A stretch of DNA of 64,000 nucleotides. Origin: Penicillus capitatus. Lineage: Eukaryota > Chlorophyta. The stretch's first letter is position 1; every line of letters starts with the position of its first letter. The stretch lies in the NCBI GenBank assembly GCA_965649825.1, contig OZ287694.1:1178001-1242000 (forward strand), read 5' to 3'. A model generated the notes under the pieces. That model ran no database searches. It was not told where the DNA came from and saw nothing but the letters and a program-made list of their open reading frames with translations. Positions 53,598 to 64,000 of the stretch are shown one piece after another. The translations under genes and the position numbers were made by a program.

Positions 53598-54059
53598 AGC
53601 CGAAGGCGGCGTTTCTCAGACGGCCCCTTCGCGTGATTGGCCACTAGATGCTCGCAAGAATCGTGGAGAACAATCTTCAGTACTCTTGCGAAACGCTGTC
53701 TTTGCCATGTTCCCACGAGCAGAAAAGTTTTCGCTTGTCTGTTTATTCCTTTTGATTCGTGCGTCTCGTACCTTCACATTCGTTAAACTGCTACTCCGTG
53801 TTGTGTGTATGATGATTCAGCTTTCCGAGGAGATCAAGAGAGCGGAATGCATAGAACTGAAGTAAGTCATAAACGAGCACCTTCGTGGGATCCGATTTTT
53901 ACGTGGCGGTGAAGTTGATGTGGGATTCGATTGTCATGTGTCGTCTGAAACGTCTAAAGAACAAGATTGTATGAATGCTGGTTGCTGCTTCTTATCTTAA
54001 GTATGACATCGCACATTCTCTATACTTGTTCGTTGTGCTCGGGATTTTGGTAACCGTCA
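53598..54059. other. Convergent intergenic region, G3BP-like B / DIS3
   Basis: About 460 bp, AT-richer, no gene seen. Confidence 0.35.
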
Positions 54060-57000
54060 TCATGATTCGAAAAGAGTGAGAACTAATGCCTCGTCACCGT
54101 GCGCAGTGGAGGACACTTCGATGTGCACCTGCACACGATCGAAGATGCGATAGACGTGCTTCGATGCAACGCTCTGTGCTTCGGTGCTGCTGAGCGAAAC
54201 GAAACTGGATGTCTTTGTCGACGGAGCTCCGTGTATCGCAAAGATGGCCCCTTCGATGCCATACTTCTGAATACGAACCATCAAGCCCAAATGCTTGACG
54301 CCTGCGAATCCAGTGATCCATCCATCCTCGATCACACTTTTGGTTCTGTCCATACAGAAAGAGTGATCTATGCGCATAGAAAGACAGGTAGATGGCATAC
54401 CTAAAGAAAACGAGTGTGTAGAGAGTGGCCGACGCACGTGAAGCGAGTTGAGCATTCTTGTGACACTGATTCATGTTTTGTACCAGGCTCTGCATCCTCT
54501 CGGTATCGTGGAATAGCGAAGGAACCCTGTCAATGCCAATCGCAGCCGCCAATAACCTTCATGCACCCATCCACCATCTACAGAACGTTATCTTCATCGT
54601 ATTCTCTACCTGTGAACCATGACATCTGGATAACGCCGAATTGGAGAAGTGAAATGCGTGTAGACATCCATCGACAAGCCATAGTGAAAGGTACTTGCGC
54701 CTTTGGGATCTCCAGATACGAAGTACTCAGCCTAGACATGGATTTTTGTCTGCAGATGGTATCTGTCATCTCTACCTCTGTCATGCATCGTGTGCACATC
54801 ATCCTCACAAGTACGTTAAAATAAGGATTGTCCGGTAGGACGGCTCGATCCAATGACATCGACAGCGTCTACGATGCCATAGATATGGACGGCAGACCTC
54901 GATAGATACCTTGCCTTGTTTGAATCGAGATCCAATGACAGATCTTTCGTCTCGAGGGCGGCCAACAGAGGTTTGAACCTTGTTTGCGTTGGCTCTGGGT
55001 GACGTCTCAAACAGGCGGTATACGGAAAGGTCTCCAGGATCTTACGGCCCACGGTCTCATTGGCCAGCAACATCATCTCTTCCACCATTCTGTGCGTGTC
55101 CATTGTCTACAGCCACGATCGTCAGATCGAGAAAGAGGTTCGCACATGCGTGACTTGATAGACGGCCACGTCTGTCGGATCTTGCGTCTCGGAGTCGATG
55201 CGAAAGCTGACTTCGGATGAAGAGAGCTCCAGGGCTCCATTCTCTTTTCGTCGCGATCGAAAGATCTTGCCCAGTCGATTCAGCAAACGGAGATTCTCTG
55301 TCAGCTCGTCGTGCAATCGGTGATCATCGATTCGTGCCTGGGCCTCTGCGTAACTCAACGAAGCACGACTCCTGCAATCCTCCCATCAGCCAAACAACAG
55401 TCGACCATGTGCTTAACCGAATGACGCTTTTCGTGAAGATCGTTTTGTCCGGGAGGACGTTGCCATCTGGAGTGACTTCCCAGAGAACGCTAAATGCAAA
55501 ACGATCGACGTTGCACTTCAGACTGCAGATCTCTTCCGTGAGCGCAGCAGGTAACATCGTAATCGCCTTCTGCACCAAATAGACAGTGGTACCTCTCTTT
55601 GCCGCTTCTTCGTCCAAAGCCGTCTCTGCAGGACATTGCATACAGCAAAGAATGTACACCGTTTGATCACCTGGAAGGACAAAGTGTGTCACATCAGCAA
55701 TGTGGACACCGATTTCGTAGTTTCCGTTCGGAAGGGGCTGTATGTGCAGAGCGTCATCAATATCCTTGCATTCTGACGGATCCACGCTGCAGATGCAGAG
55801 ATGACGAAGGTCTTGTCGATGGGCATCTTGCAGCGCAGAGGCAGGAACGCTCCACGGAAGAGGAGGCAGACAAGCATGAACGGCAGGAGTGAAAGGGCCT
55901 GCTTGGATATCGTGCTCATGCAACAGCACCTTCGTCTCTGTATCTTTGTCACCAATGGGACCGATCTTGCGAATGTAATGACCGAACGGCAGTGCCGTAT
56001 CGGATGCCCATGCGTCCATCCGCACCACAATGCGCTGCCCAAGCAGTTCCTGCTGCTGTGCCGTGCGGATGTAGATGGGCGGCAATCGTCGATCGATCGG
56101 TCGGAACTGCACACAGGCCGTGTGTCTAACACGGGTTTCGAATCTAGGTGGACGAATGGATCCACAGTATCCAGCAGCTTTCCAGTTACGCTTCAGAATC
56201 CCCACAACCTTACCTAGTGGATACTTCAAAGCGGCGCCCGTCACATCGCTGGACACATGGCTCATGTCCTGTATGCATGACTTGGAGCCAGAAGTGTGGG
56301 GAATGCCGACTGACCGTTTGAGTGACGATCTCGACGGTGCCTTTCTCCTCGTCTGCATCCACATCTTCAATGGCTTCGTTGATAACGGCATCTGCATCCG
56401 CAGCATCCTCTTCTAGTAAAGAGACAACCACGACATCCCCTGCGAGGTGACAGATAGGAAGAGATGCAGGACAACGTCGAGGGATTTCACCAGAAACAGC
56501 TCGATTCACGTTTTGCGTGCCCACGATCTTGATCGTCGTTTCTGCCGTCTCGATCATGCCACAGTAAAAACAGGTACGGCGCATTTCGATCGTTCCCTGC
56601 CAGCATCGTCTTCCAAACATGCAAATGCTGTCCATGGCACACCTGGTAGTAGATGCCCTGCTGAATGCCAGCCTTCAGCTCCGAGAGCGGTAGATGCTCG
56701 GCATAGTGTGATCGACGCTGTTTCTTGTTCTTTCCATGTTCGTCGACGTCCTCATCTGTCCATGTCCAGAATCTGACATGTGCTTTAAACTCTGGTGGGT
56801 GATGATCACCTGTCTCCATCGTTTCTTCGTTGGCCCATGACTGGGCAATGTCATAAAGCTCGGAGCAGTCCGTTCGAGTCCGTGCATAGGTACGGACACT
56901 CATGGTCTTCAATCCGAAATCGCGTTCAGCCAAGAAACGGTTATTGGCATCGTCGCTCAGCAAGATAATCTCCATTTTTTCTCCTAACAGATCGGCGTAC

Positions 57001-57679
57001 CTTAACACACAGTCTCACTCCATCAGCTGTCACATCACGACGGCATGACCATTTTGCGGCAAGGCGAATTGCCCGATCGTTTCTGTCATTGTCCGATTCC
57101 CCTTGGATCTTTGTCGCATAGGTGTTCCTAGCCACACATTCAAGGTGTCTATACACCCTCATATGATGACCTGTGATGCTCGTTCTGGAAGACAAAGAAT
57201 CTCCTCTGTGAGGCGGCATCCGTCAGTCTTCTCAACCGATCGTATACACTCTTGTCGCGATGACGGACCTGTCACATCAACTGTCACCTCACTTCAACAT
57301 CTGCTATCACATCCACTGTCACCTCCTGCAGGACGATGGACGGCACAATGACGTCTTCCATTGCCGAATGCTCCAAAACGTCAATCTAATGGCATCGGCA
57401 TTGTCTCCCAGAGGACGGAAGAGAAGACGGCAGAGACATGGTGTAGAGCGACATTGGTGTCCATCATGATGTAGTGCGGAGCGTCGGGGCGAAGTTTGGC
57501 CTCCTTTTCGGGACATTCTGGATCCAACGGTGTCCCACTCCTGTACCGCGAGTGACATTACCAGACGACCGCAAGACGAATCGTACGTACGCTATGTCAT
57601 CGCGCAGGTAATGCTCGCGCACGACCTTTTTGAGGTTGCCTTTACGCGTCTTTTTGATAAAGGCTTTGTTCTTCAACAT
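54060..57679 (-). CDS. DIS3: Exosome exoribonuclease DIS3/RRP44
   Basis: More than ten short exons. ATG at 57677-57679 ([20 protein letters not shown] then REHYLRDDI). PIN endonuclease domain: [53 protein letters not shown] (acidic metal ligands kept). Then cold-shock domains ([28 protein letters not shown]). The RNB 3'-5' exonuclease core has [20 protein letters not shown] (catalytic Asp cluster), [29 protein letters not shown]. The C-terminal S1 part includes [20 protein letters not shown]. Both nuclease sites look intact. Only 54 bp separate this start from the stop of the FY/WDR33 gene upstream on the same strand. Confidence 0.9.
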
Positions 57680-57733
57680 GGCGACCGATACGGCGGCACT
57701 GTTCGGCGAAGCAACCGTAGGCACATCGTATTT

Positions 57734-59633
57734 CTAAGACATACGATCTGGTGGATCGTATCTATTGGGAGGTCGAGAGGAAGGAGAAGTGCGTGGGATA
57801 CGAATCGACGACGTCCATCTGGATGCCTGAAACTGTGAGGCATTCATGGCGCGTCCCGTTGCATGGGTTGTCAAATTGCTGCCCATGACGGACTCATCGA
57901 ACACAGATCTGCCCGTTTCAGACTCCATCGAGCGCATGGCCCCACCGTACGATCCCGTCTCCCCCGTGAGGCTCAGATCGAATCTTGGACGCTTCTGCTG
58001 TTGAAAATCGTATCCACGAACCCCCGACGCCATCTGAAGTTGATAGCCTCGTGACGAGGAGGGATGATAGGGGAGCTTCTTCTCAGATGAGGCCACAACA
58101 TCATCGATGCCAGGGATCGCCACAGGCTGATGCTCATCTGAGCTTTTGTGCTGAGCTCCTTGGAGCTCCTTTCCATCTCCAAAGTCCTGAAAATGCCGAT
58201 CTCTCCACATCTCGCCCGGTCGCGGCCGGCACCAGAACTTTGTGACGTAATCCGAACTTCCTGCACCGTTCTCTCCTCAGCGATGATCACAGATGCAGAG
58301 GAATAGAACACCGGAGGCCAAGAGATGTCCCATAGGATGCCAGGAAACCGACCAGATGGTGGTGTCATGGGCGTTTGTCAGTCTGGCTTGGGGTGTCTTG
58401 TGATTGGTGAGCCAGTAAATCAGAGATCCATCAGATCCGCCGCTCACGAAAAGCTCTTCATGATTGGGATGCCACTGACAGCACATCACTTCACGACTGT
58501 GGCCACGGAATGTCCCCAACTCCTTGCCCATTCGAATGTCGTACACCTATGCGCTGCATTCTGAGCGGAAGGGTGGGCGGAAGGGAAGGCGCAGGACTTT
58601 GCAGACTTGATCTCTGCTGCAAGAGAGCAGCCAATTGCCATTCCGATTCCACCACAGTTGATTGATGCCCGCTTTGTGCCCGTAGAGCGTCGAAACGCAT
58701 TTACTGTCGATGGGTGTCCACAGTTTGATCTGAGCATCTTTGCTGCCGGAGGCGATGAGTCCCTTCACTGGATGCCAGTCAATGCATTTGACATCGGCTC
58801 CGTGACCAGAGAGTAAACTGTTGACATCGCATGTTCGGAAATCCCAGAGCTTGAGGGTGGCATCATCGGAGCAGGTACAGAACTTCAGATCCGATGGTGC
58901 AAAGCAAATGCCACGGACAGCTTCTCGATGGGCAATAGCATCGTTCAGCAGCTCGAGATTCGGTTTCCAGTACTTAATGCGTCCACTCTCGTCTCCCGAG
59001 ACGAGGTAATGCTCATTGTGGCTAAAACGCATCGCCCGGACGCCAAATTCGTGCGCCTGTGTCACAGGGTCCGTCTGCTGCCCAAAAGAGTGATCAGATG
59101 TGTGACCTGAAGAATGCTTTCAAAACTGAAGGTCGTTCCACTCCACAACGTAAATTCACCGCTGGCCGTGCCCGTCATACATCGCCGGCCTTCCGGCGTC
59201 CACAGGACAACATTGATGGCACAACGGACCTTGTTCTGGCTCACATGGACGAATTTTGTATTGAAAGAAGAGGCAGGGAGGTGCGGATAGGCACATGGGG
59301 GCAAAACCTAAAACGTCCAACGCTCTCTCACTCATGACGTGACGTCTTGCCATGTGGTCACACCTCGAGGGATCCTGCTGCTGTGGGCTGGACGCCATAG
59401 CTGTCGCGAATCGAACGGACGTAGTATCGTGTCTAGACCAGACAGAGGAGATCAAGGAGGCGTGATGCATTCAGCACGTGTAGAGATTTCACGTTTAAGA
59501 ACTTCACCAGTGGCGTCGTGATGTCGATCGTTCGCCTGGGAGAAAGATTACGAGCTACAGTGTTCGGCCAAAGGACGCACCTCGGTACACAGGGACGTGT
59601 GTCGACAGCAGGTGTCTGGGAGGTGGTATCCAT
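57734..59633 (-). CDS. Polyadenylation factor FY/WDR33 (Pfs2-like WD40 protein)
   Basis: About seven exons. First ATG in frame at 59631-59633 ([15 protein letters not shown]); an upstream exon is possible. N-terminal family signature [20 protein letters not shown], then [20 protein letters not shown] and WD blades [86 protein letters not shown]. The tail is Gly/Gln/Arg-rich (about 150 residues). The family is the scaffold subunit of CPSF that helps recognise the poly(A) signal. Followed at 54 bp by DIS3. Confidence 0.9.
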
Positions 59634-59919
59634 CGCGACCGCCGAGATGATGTCATTTCTGAATGGCACGCCCTCCGCCGCTATCTCTGCTCGTCGGCAG
59701 TATATCTCTCGCAGCAGCGAAGGCTGCCCATGGGATCCATTGGACGACTAGGCGCTGCTGTTTTGGTGTCACTCTTTTTGTACAGTCTCACTTTTCTTCG
59801 CTTGTCATATCGTGGTTGGATGTCGATGGCTCTAGTACGGCGTTTTGTAGAACGTTTAGTGACTGGGGACAGTGCTGTTGCATCGGCTTTGCTGGATCTA
59901 TGCCTAGATGCTTTGTCAG
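59634..59919. other. 5' flank of the FY/WDR33 gene
   Basis: Probable promoter; no gene supported. Confidence 0.3.
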
Positions 59920-60260
59920 TTAGAGCGGTTTAGCGACGTTCTCTACATCACGTCTTGTCCTACATAGAAGAGGCGTTGTTGCTGTAAACACAAGTCGAAC
60001 ATCATAGGGTTGCGGAGATCCAGCCGAAACGAATGAAGCTGTGCGTCTGGCACCGAATCTCGACCCATCGCCGAAGACGTCGTGCTGAGTTGTGTCAGCC
60101 ATGTCTTGTGTCATGTAGTCCTCCACGGCTCTGAATCTCGATAAAGCTACGCGGCTGGCTCTAGTCCAGGGAGAATTGCCTCACTGACCCATGTGCATCA
60201 TGCAGCTGAACGATGCTGTATTCCTCTGCACACAGCATCTCCTGCGGTTTCAGAGACATG
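59920..60260 (-). CDS. Possible 93-aa hypothetical protein
   Basis: Two-exon model: ATG at 60258-60260 (MSLKPQEMLCAEEYSIVQLH), a roughly 58-nt intron (GTCAGT...TTCAG), then AVEDYMTQDMADTTQHDVFG to RRDVENVAKPL. Phase is kept and both parts look protein-like. No family recognised; low certainty. Confidence 0.4.
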
Positions 60261-60850
60261 ACGGGACATGTATGGAAAATGCAGCAAAAGAAGCTCTGGA
60301 GTCTAATCCTGATCAGCACGGGATGTTGATGGAAAGCATCTTCTGAATGTGACAAATTCCCATTGACTGTTTTTCGTCATCAGGCCATCTAGCTCCTATC
60401 CGATGCTGTTGAAATGGTATCACCTCCCCGGAGACAATCTCCTTCGATCAAAAAACACTGTAGGTACGAAAGCACCACTTTCCGTGTAAAATGTGTCGGT
60501 TTGTGTAGATTCAATTGCTCTTTAGAGAGATTGTTACTCGGGAAGACGGCCGAGCATCTATCTGTGTGTTTCTACCTCTGTCATGAGATCACTCTTTTTT
60601 AGCTGCATTCTACTCAACCAGCGTCCGAGGTACCCACCCCTCCCTCTGAAACAATCACCCATCTCTACGATGCTTCTTGCATTCACAGACTCCCCTTTCA
60701 GACAAGACAGTTGTCATCACAGATTCTGGCTGTGCTTGTCCATGCGCCGTGCTAGCTAGCATTGAATGCTGTGCCCTTTAAGACAGACAGCTTTTGCGTT
60801 TCGAACACGACTGGTCAATTGCTGGTCGTTTCCAATAGACATGACAGAGA
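60261..60850. other. Intergenic 5' flank of the glycosyltransferase gene
   Basis: About 590 bp, no gene supported. Confidence 0.35.
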
Positions 60851-62251
60851 ATGCATCCATCCAGCAGATCAGCACCCATCATCCATCAGTCATTGCCCCA
60901 CATTTCGATGCAGCGCTACGTTCGAAGTCGTTTTCTCTGGGCACTCGTTCTGTTTTCCGCCCTAGCGACGTTTCTCAATACGTATTGGTTTTCCCGAACA
61001 CGTCCTCACGAAATCAGTCCAGGGATAACGGAGGAGAGAACAACGCCCGAAGAGATTCTGCAGATACTGCAGCCACTGACACGTCGCTCTCGCAAAGCCT
61101 TCAACCAAACGGCGAGCTCTATTCTGCTCCGTGGCATTGTTGACCGCCAGTTTGCTAACCGTCTCGGCAAAACACCCCACCAACCAGCACTGAAGATTCA
61201 CAGAGCGCTTGAACAGTATCCCCTGTTGCCCTGTTGGCTGGAAAAAGACCTGCTCAATACCTCTACCCCTCGCAACGCCTCGCTCTTCTTTGCAGCCTCT
61301 TTGCGCGATGCCGAGCATATCATGCCGAACTTCATTGTCCAGGTGTGCCGTTTGGCGCTACGTTTCCGACGAGAGAAGCTCTTTGTGTCGATTTACGAGA
61401 GCTCCAGTCATGACCGAACGCCACAATGGCTTCTCGTATTGAAAGAGTTACTGGATCTGCTACGTTGCCCCAATCGCGTCGTCATTTTCGGCGCCGTCCG
61501 GCCGAAAGAGGACGAGCATTCGACGGAGTTCTATGCCAGATTGCGCAACGCCGCATTGGAGCCATTGCGCCACTACCAAGAGACGGACTTCGACAAAGTC
61601 GTCATAGTCGATGACGTCTTCTTCTGTGCGCAGCAAGTCCTTCGATTGTATGCGCTGAACGTCGATATTGCCTGCGCGATGGATTATGTCGAGGCGCCGC
61701 CAAGGAGGAGATGGTGGTCGATGGCTAAACCTGCCCCGCCGTTGCTGATCTTTCGCGATGTGTGGTCATCCATCGACATCACGGGTCGCCATTTCAACGC
61801 TCTGCCGCCGTTTGTACTGGACGCTTATGGGCGCGATCTGCTCTACAAGGGCAAGCCATTTCCGGTGCATTCCTGCTCGAATGGTCTGCGCGTTATGAAG
61901 ACGCAACCACTCTTTGCCGACATCGTTTTTCGTGGTCGACCATCCGGATCCTGTCCGGCATCCGAAAACGTCCTTCTCTGTCAGGACTATGCCCGTGCCG
62001 GGTTTCAGCAAATCGTTATTGATCCTGGCGTCAAAGTTGGCCATGTTTATCGTGAAGCTGTCCATGTACATCGCCGGGACTGTAACGGCAATGTACCGTT
62101 CGTTTCGTCAACAGAGATCGAGATCCCGACCGTCTTCCCCAATCATCCCTCGGAAGTGGAATGCTGTCAGCGTCTTGCACAAGAGAACCCCCGGCTAAAA
62201 TTTAAAATCTGTCGGAAAGAGCACTTCGCTGTACGAAAAGACCGGACGTAG
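60851..62251 (+). CDS. GT69/CAP59-type mannosyltransferase-like type II membrane protein
   Basis: Single exon, 466 aa. ATG at 60851; the ATG at 60908 (MQRYVRSRFLWALVLFSALA) puts a signal anchor right at the N-terminus, so this is a Golgi-type type II protein. The family core (CAP59/CMT1 alpha-1,3-mannosyltransferase, GT69) is clear: FVSIYESSSHDRTPQWLLVL, FYARLRNAALEPL, DKVVIVDDVFFCAQQVLRL, DIACAMDYVEAP, IFRDVWSSIDITGR, HSCSNGLRVMKTQPL. DD in VIVDDVFF is the likely metal-binding acidic pair. In Cryptococcus these enzymes build capsule mannan; here a cell-wall or extracellular glycan role is inferred. Confidence 0.8.
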   Translation: MHPSSRSAPIIHQSLPHISMQRYVRSRFLWALVLFSALATFLNTYWFSRTRPHEISPGITEERTTPEEILQILQPLTRRSRKAFNQTASSILLRGIVDRQFANRLGKTPHQPALKIHRALEQYPLLPCWLEKDLLNTSTPRNASLFFAASLRDAEHIMPNFIVQVCRLALRFRREKLFVSIYESSSHDRTPQWLLVLKELLDLLRCPNRVVIFGAVRPKEDEHSTEFYARLRNAALEPLRHYQETDFDKVVIVDDVFFCAQQVLRLYALNVDIACAMDYVEAPPRRRWWSMAKPAPPLLIFRDVWSSIDITGRHFNALPPFVLDAYGRDLLYKGKPFPVHSCSNGLRVMKTQPLFADIVFRGRPSGSCPASENVLLCQDYARAGFQQIVIDPGVKVGHVYREAVHVHRRDCNGNVPFVSSTEIEIPTVFPNHPSEVECCQRLAQENPRLKFKICRKEHFAVRKDRT

Positions 62252-62271
62252 TCTGTAAATCGCACGAAACC

Positions 62272-64000
62272 TTAGGCGTTGGGCCTCGATCGCTTCGGAG
62301 ACGGCAATTCTGCCTCTTGACTCGATTGCAGAGCTTCTAGCACGGCTTCCCAGGACAAACCGTCTGCTCCATAACCGTCGCTATCTGCATCGCTCTCTTC
62401 ACAGGGCGCATGGTCGATGACGGCCTCCACAGGCTCGATCTTTTGCACGCCTTCTTCAGGTATCTGATCCATCCGTTCCTTACCCTCTGTCTCATCTTCT
62501 GGCGTGAAATATCCCTTCTTCTGCGGCAAAGATTCCAGTGTGTCCGCTACGACCTGAACGGAAAGCTGTTTGATCGACTCTTGTGCTTGTTGCACGAGCT
62601 GCAGCTCGGGATCCTCGACGCGCCTCTCTTGTGCTTGAGGCTCTGGGGGTCTGTTTTCTGGCGGGGCAGTAAAGAAAGGAATCTTGCCTCGTTGCCAGTC
62701 GTTTAAGACCATCCTGGCCACCGTCTTCATATCCGGATCGCCTCCTTTTAGCAGTTTCCCTGATCTCCGAGCCATCTGCTCCAAGAAATCTTCTGCATCT
62801 GACCACGATCGAATCTGATAGGCTCTGCAAAGATACTCAGGCTTCACTCTTTCGAGTACAGATGGGATATACTCCGTTGCATCATCCAACTGCTCCACTC
62901 TTACCACGCCTTTCAGCACCGAATCGATTTTTGAGTCCTCTGTCGAGTGATGTACCACTCCAGGACAGTCGATGAGATTGATCCTTTTGATCAAGGTGAT
63001 GAACTGCCAGACGCGTGTCTCGCCGGGGACGGGTGCCACTTTGCACACCTTCTTCGTCCGGAGGGTATTGATGACAGACGACTTGCCGACATTGGGATAC
63101 CCAATGAACCCTACGGAGATCGATTTCTTGTCCGATCTCAGCCGAGAGAGCTGACGCAGCACCGACAGCAATGCTCCTTTTCCAAAGGGATGGGTCAGAT
63201 TAGAATGGAATGCCAGCGTGGGGTACGTTCTCGACAAGCGATGCAGCCATCTCTTTGTCACCCAGGCAGGAACCAGGTCACACTTATTCAGCAAAAGAAT
63301 GAGGTGTTTGTAAGGATAGTTCTTTTTGAGATGCATTTCCAGGTGATACGATCGTGTTCCTTCAGGATCTCTCGAATCTAAGACCTGTCACATCACGGAC
63401 GCTGTATCGAACGATGGCCTGCAGGAAATGCCTTGCCTGGATCACCACGTCTGAAGAATCGATCACCTTGTAGAGCTCTCCCCAGATGCGCTTTGACTGT
63501 CCTTTAGAAAAGAGACTGTCCATTCCTGAATCACGCAGTCCTTCATCCTCCTTCACCAAATCCTTATCCTTTGTCCCACAGTAATCCCCGGACCGATCGT
63601 CCACGTGAGCCACGAGATCATTCAGCGTCGATGTCTCGAGTTTGGGACGGTGCCTTTTCCGTTTCCCGCCAAAGACATCTTCAAATGGCTCTACCTAAGG
63701 ACACCGATCGTTAGGGCCTGTCTCGAGAGCGCTGATGTGACTTGAAGGAGTGAGGTGCTCTTGCCCACGTGAGGATTCCGCGAAGCCGGTTCTTTCAATA
63801 GCTGTAGAGGGAGTTTCTTCTCGCGTATCAATACTTTGAAGGCATCATCCACTTTCACCCGCATTTCTTCGCGGAATTTCTCCAACTGCTTTGCCCCGAC
63901 GACACGGGTGTTGCCAAACCATCTCCGATCCGGTGCAATGCGCGTGTTCGGCAGGTCTCGACTCTGGAGATCCTGATGCACGATTTTGCCTTTTTTGTTG
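62272..64000 (-). CDS. NOG2: Nucleolar GTPase NOG2/GNL2 (5' end cut by window edge)
   Basis: Stop at 62272-62274; runs off the right edge. The N-terminal part reads [20 protein letters not shown] and [14 protein letters not shown], specific to the NOG2 family. It is a circularly permuted GTPase with G4 [10 protein letters not shown], then G1 [15 protein letters not shown]2 GETRVW and G3 DCPGVV. The C-terminus is acidic/Gln-rich and ends [12 protein letters not shown]2 acts on pre-60S particles in the nucleolus. The exon pair [20 protein letters not shown] is joined across an intron that starts with GC (GCAAGG...GACAG, about 63337-63389), a GC-AG intron. Nearby introns use GT. Confidence 0.92.
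63337..63389 (-). other. GC-AG intron in NOG2
   Basis: Removing GCAAGGCATTTCC...GTGATGTGACAG (about 52 nt) yields [11 protein letters not shown], exactly the conserved NOG2 sequence. No GT donor nearby gives that protein. Confidence 0.75.

Noticed and set aside
1-64000. Prokaryotic or phage origin of the window
   Set aside because: Spliceosomal introns, RPLP0, DIS3, NOG2, CPSF and SWI/SNF proteins are eukaryotic nuclear genes.
1-64000. tRNA, rRNA or CRISPR features
   Set aside because: I saw no cloverleaf with a GGTTCGA-type arm, no rRNA core sequence and no spaced direct-repeat array; the tandem arrays lack spacers.

Overview
This is nuclear DNA of a plastid-bearing eukaryote. Nearly every gene is broken by very short spliceosomal introns, mostly about 40-65 nt and a few near 34 nt, and gaps between genes are often only 50-400 bp. 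Several products carry plastid transit peptides with no ER signal in front: a plastid fructose-bisphosphatase, a FKBP13-type lumenal isomerase and a PSA2-type zinc-finger protein, the last two with twin-arginine thylakoid signals. That points to a primary plastid. My best guess is a compact unicellular red alga (cyanidiophyte-like); the species is not recognised. Many genes were reassembled by hand from GT..AG junctions that keep frame and match family motifs, so exon edges are models.

Layout. The left edge holds a DCD-coiled-coil-kelch gene running off the window. From about 3.1 to 8.9 kb is the left arm of a large inverted repeat; the right arm is about 31.2-36.95 kb, in opposite orientation. 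Each arm carries the same set: a cyclin-dependent kinase gene with an unusual PSTVLRE helix, a 127-aa orphan gene, and a small secreted PAN/apple-like cysteine-rich protein. Each arm also has two tandem-repeat blocks, a 25-bp unit with ACGCGT boxes upstream of the kinase and a 104-bp unit upstream of the secreted gene. The roughly 22-kb core between the arms has a PhoD-like phosphatase, RPLP0, a RINT1/TIP20/MAG2 tethering factor, a giant non-RD kinase, the gamete fusogen HAP2/GCS1, glucose-6-phosphate isomerase, a third more diverged copy of the kinase gene, and a small orphan gene.

Right of the repeat, 37-64 kb is an ordinary dense gene array: F-box/LRR protein, G3BP-like protein, plastid FBPase, lumenal FKBP, RFT1, TSR2, PSA2-like protein, a START/SRPBCC protein, an MFS transporter, a SWIB/BAF60 protein, a second G3BP-like protein, DIS3/RRP44, FY/WDR33, a GT69/CAP59-type glycosyltransferase and NOG2 (cut by the edge).

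The most striking observation is the pair of secreted PAN-like genes. Their introns and flanks are nearly identical, but the mature proteins differ at 37 residues, and I count no synonymous change among the codons whose amino acid is conserved. That is an extreme signature of diversifying selection. It sits on an inverted repeat with a CDK gene, and the repeat flanks a core that contains HAP2. A recognition or mating-related locus is a reasonable hypothesis but is not proven by this sequence.
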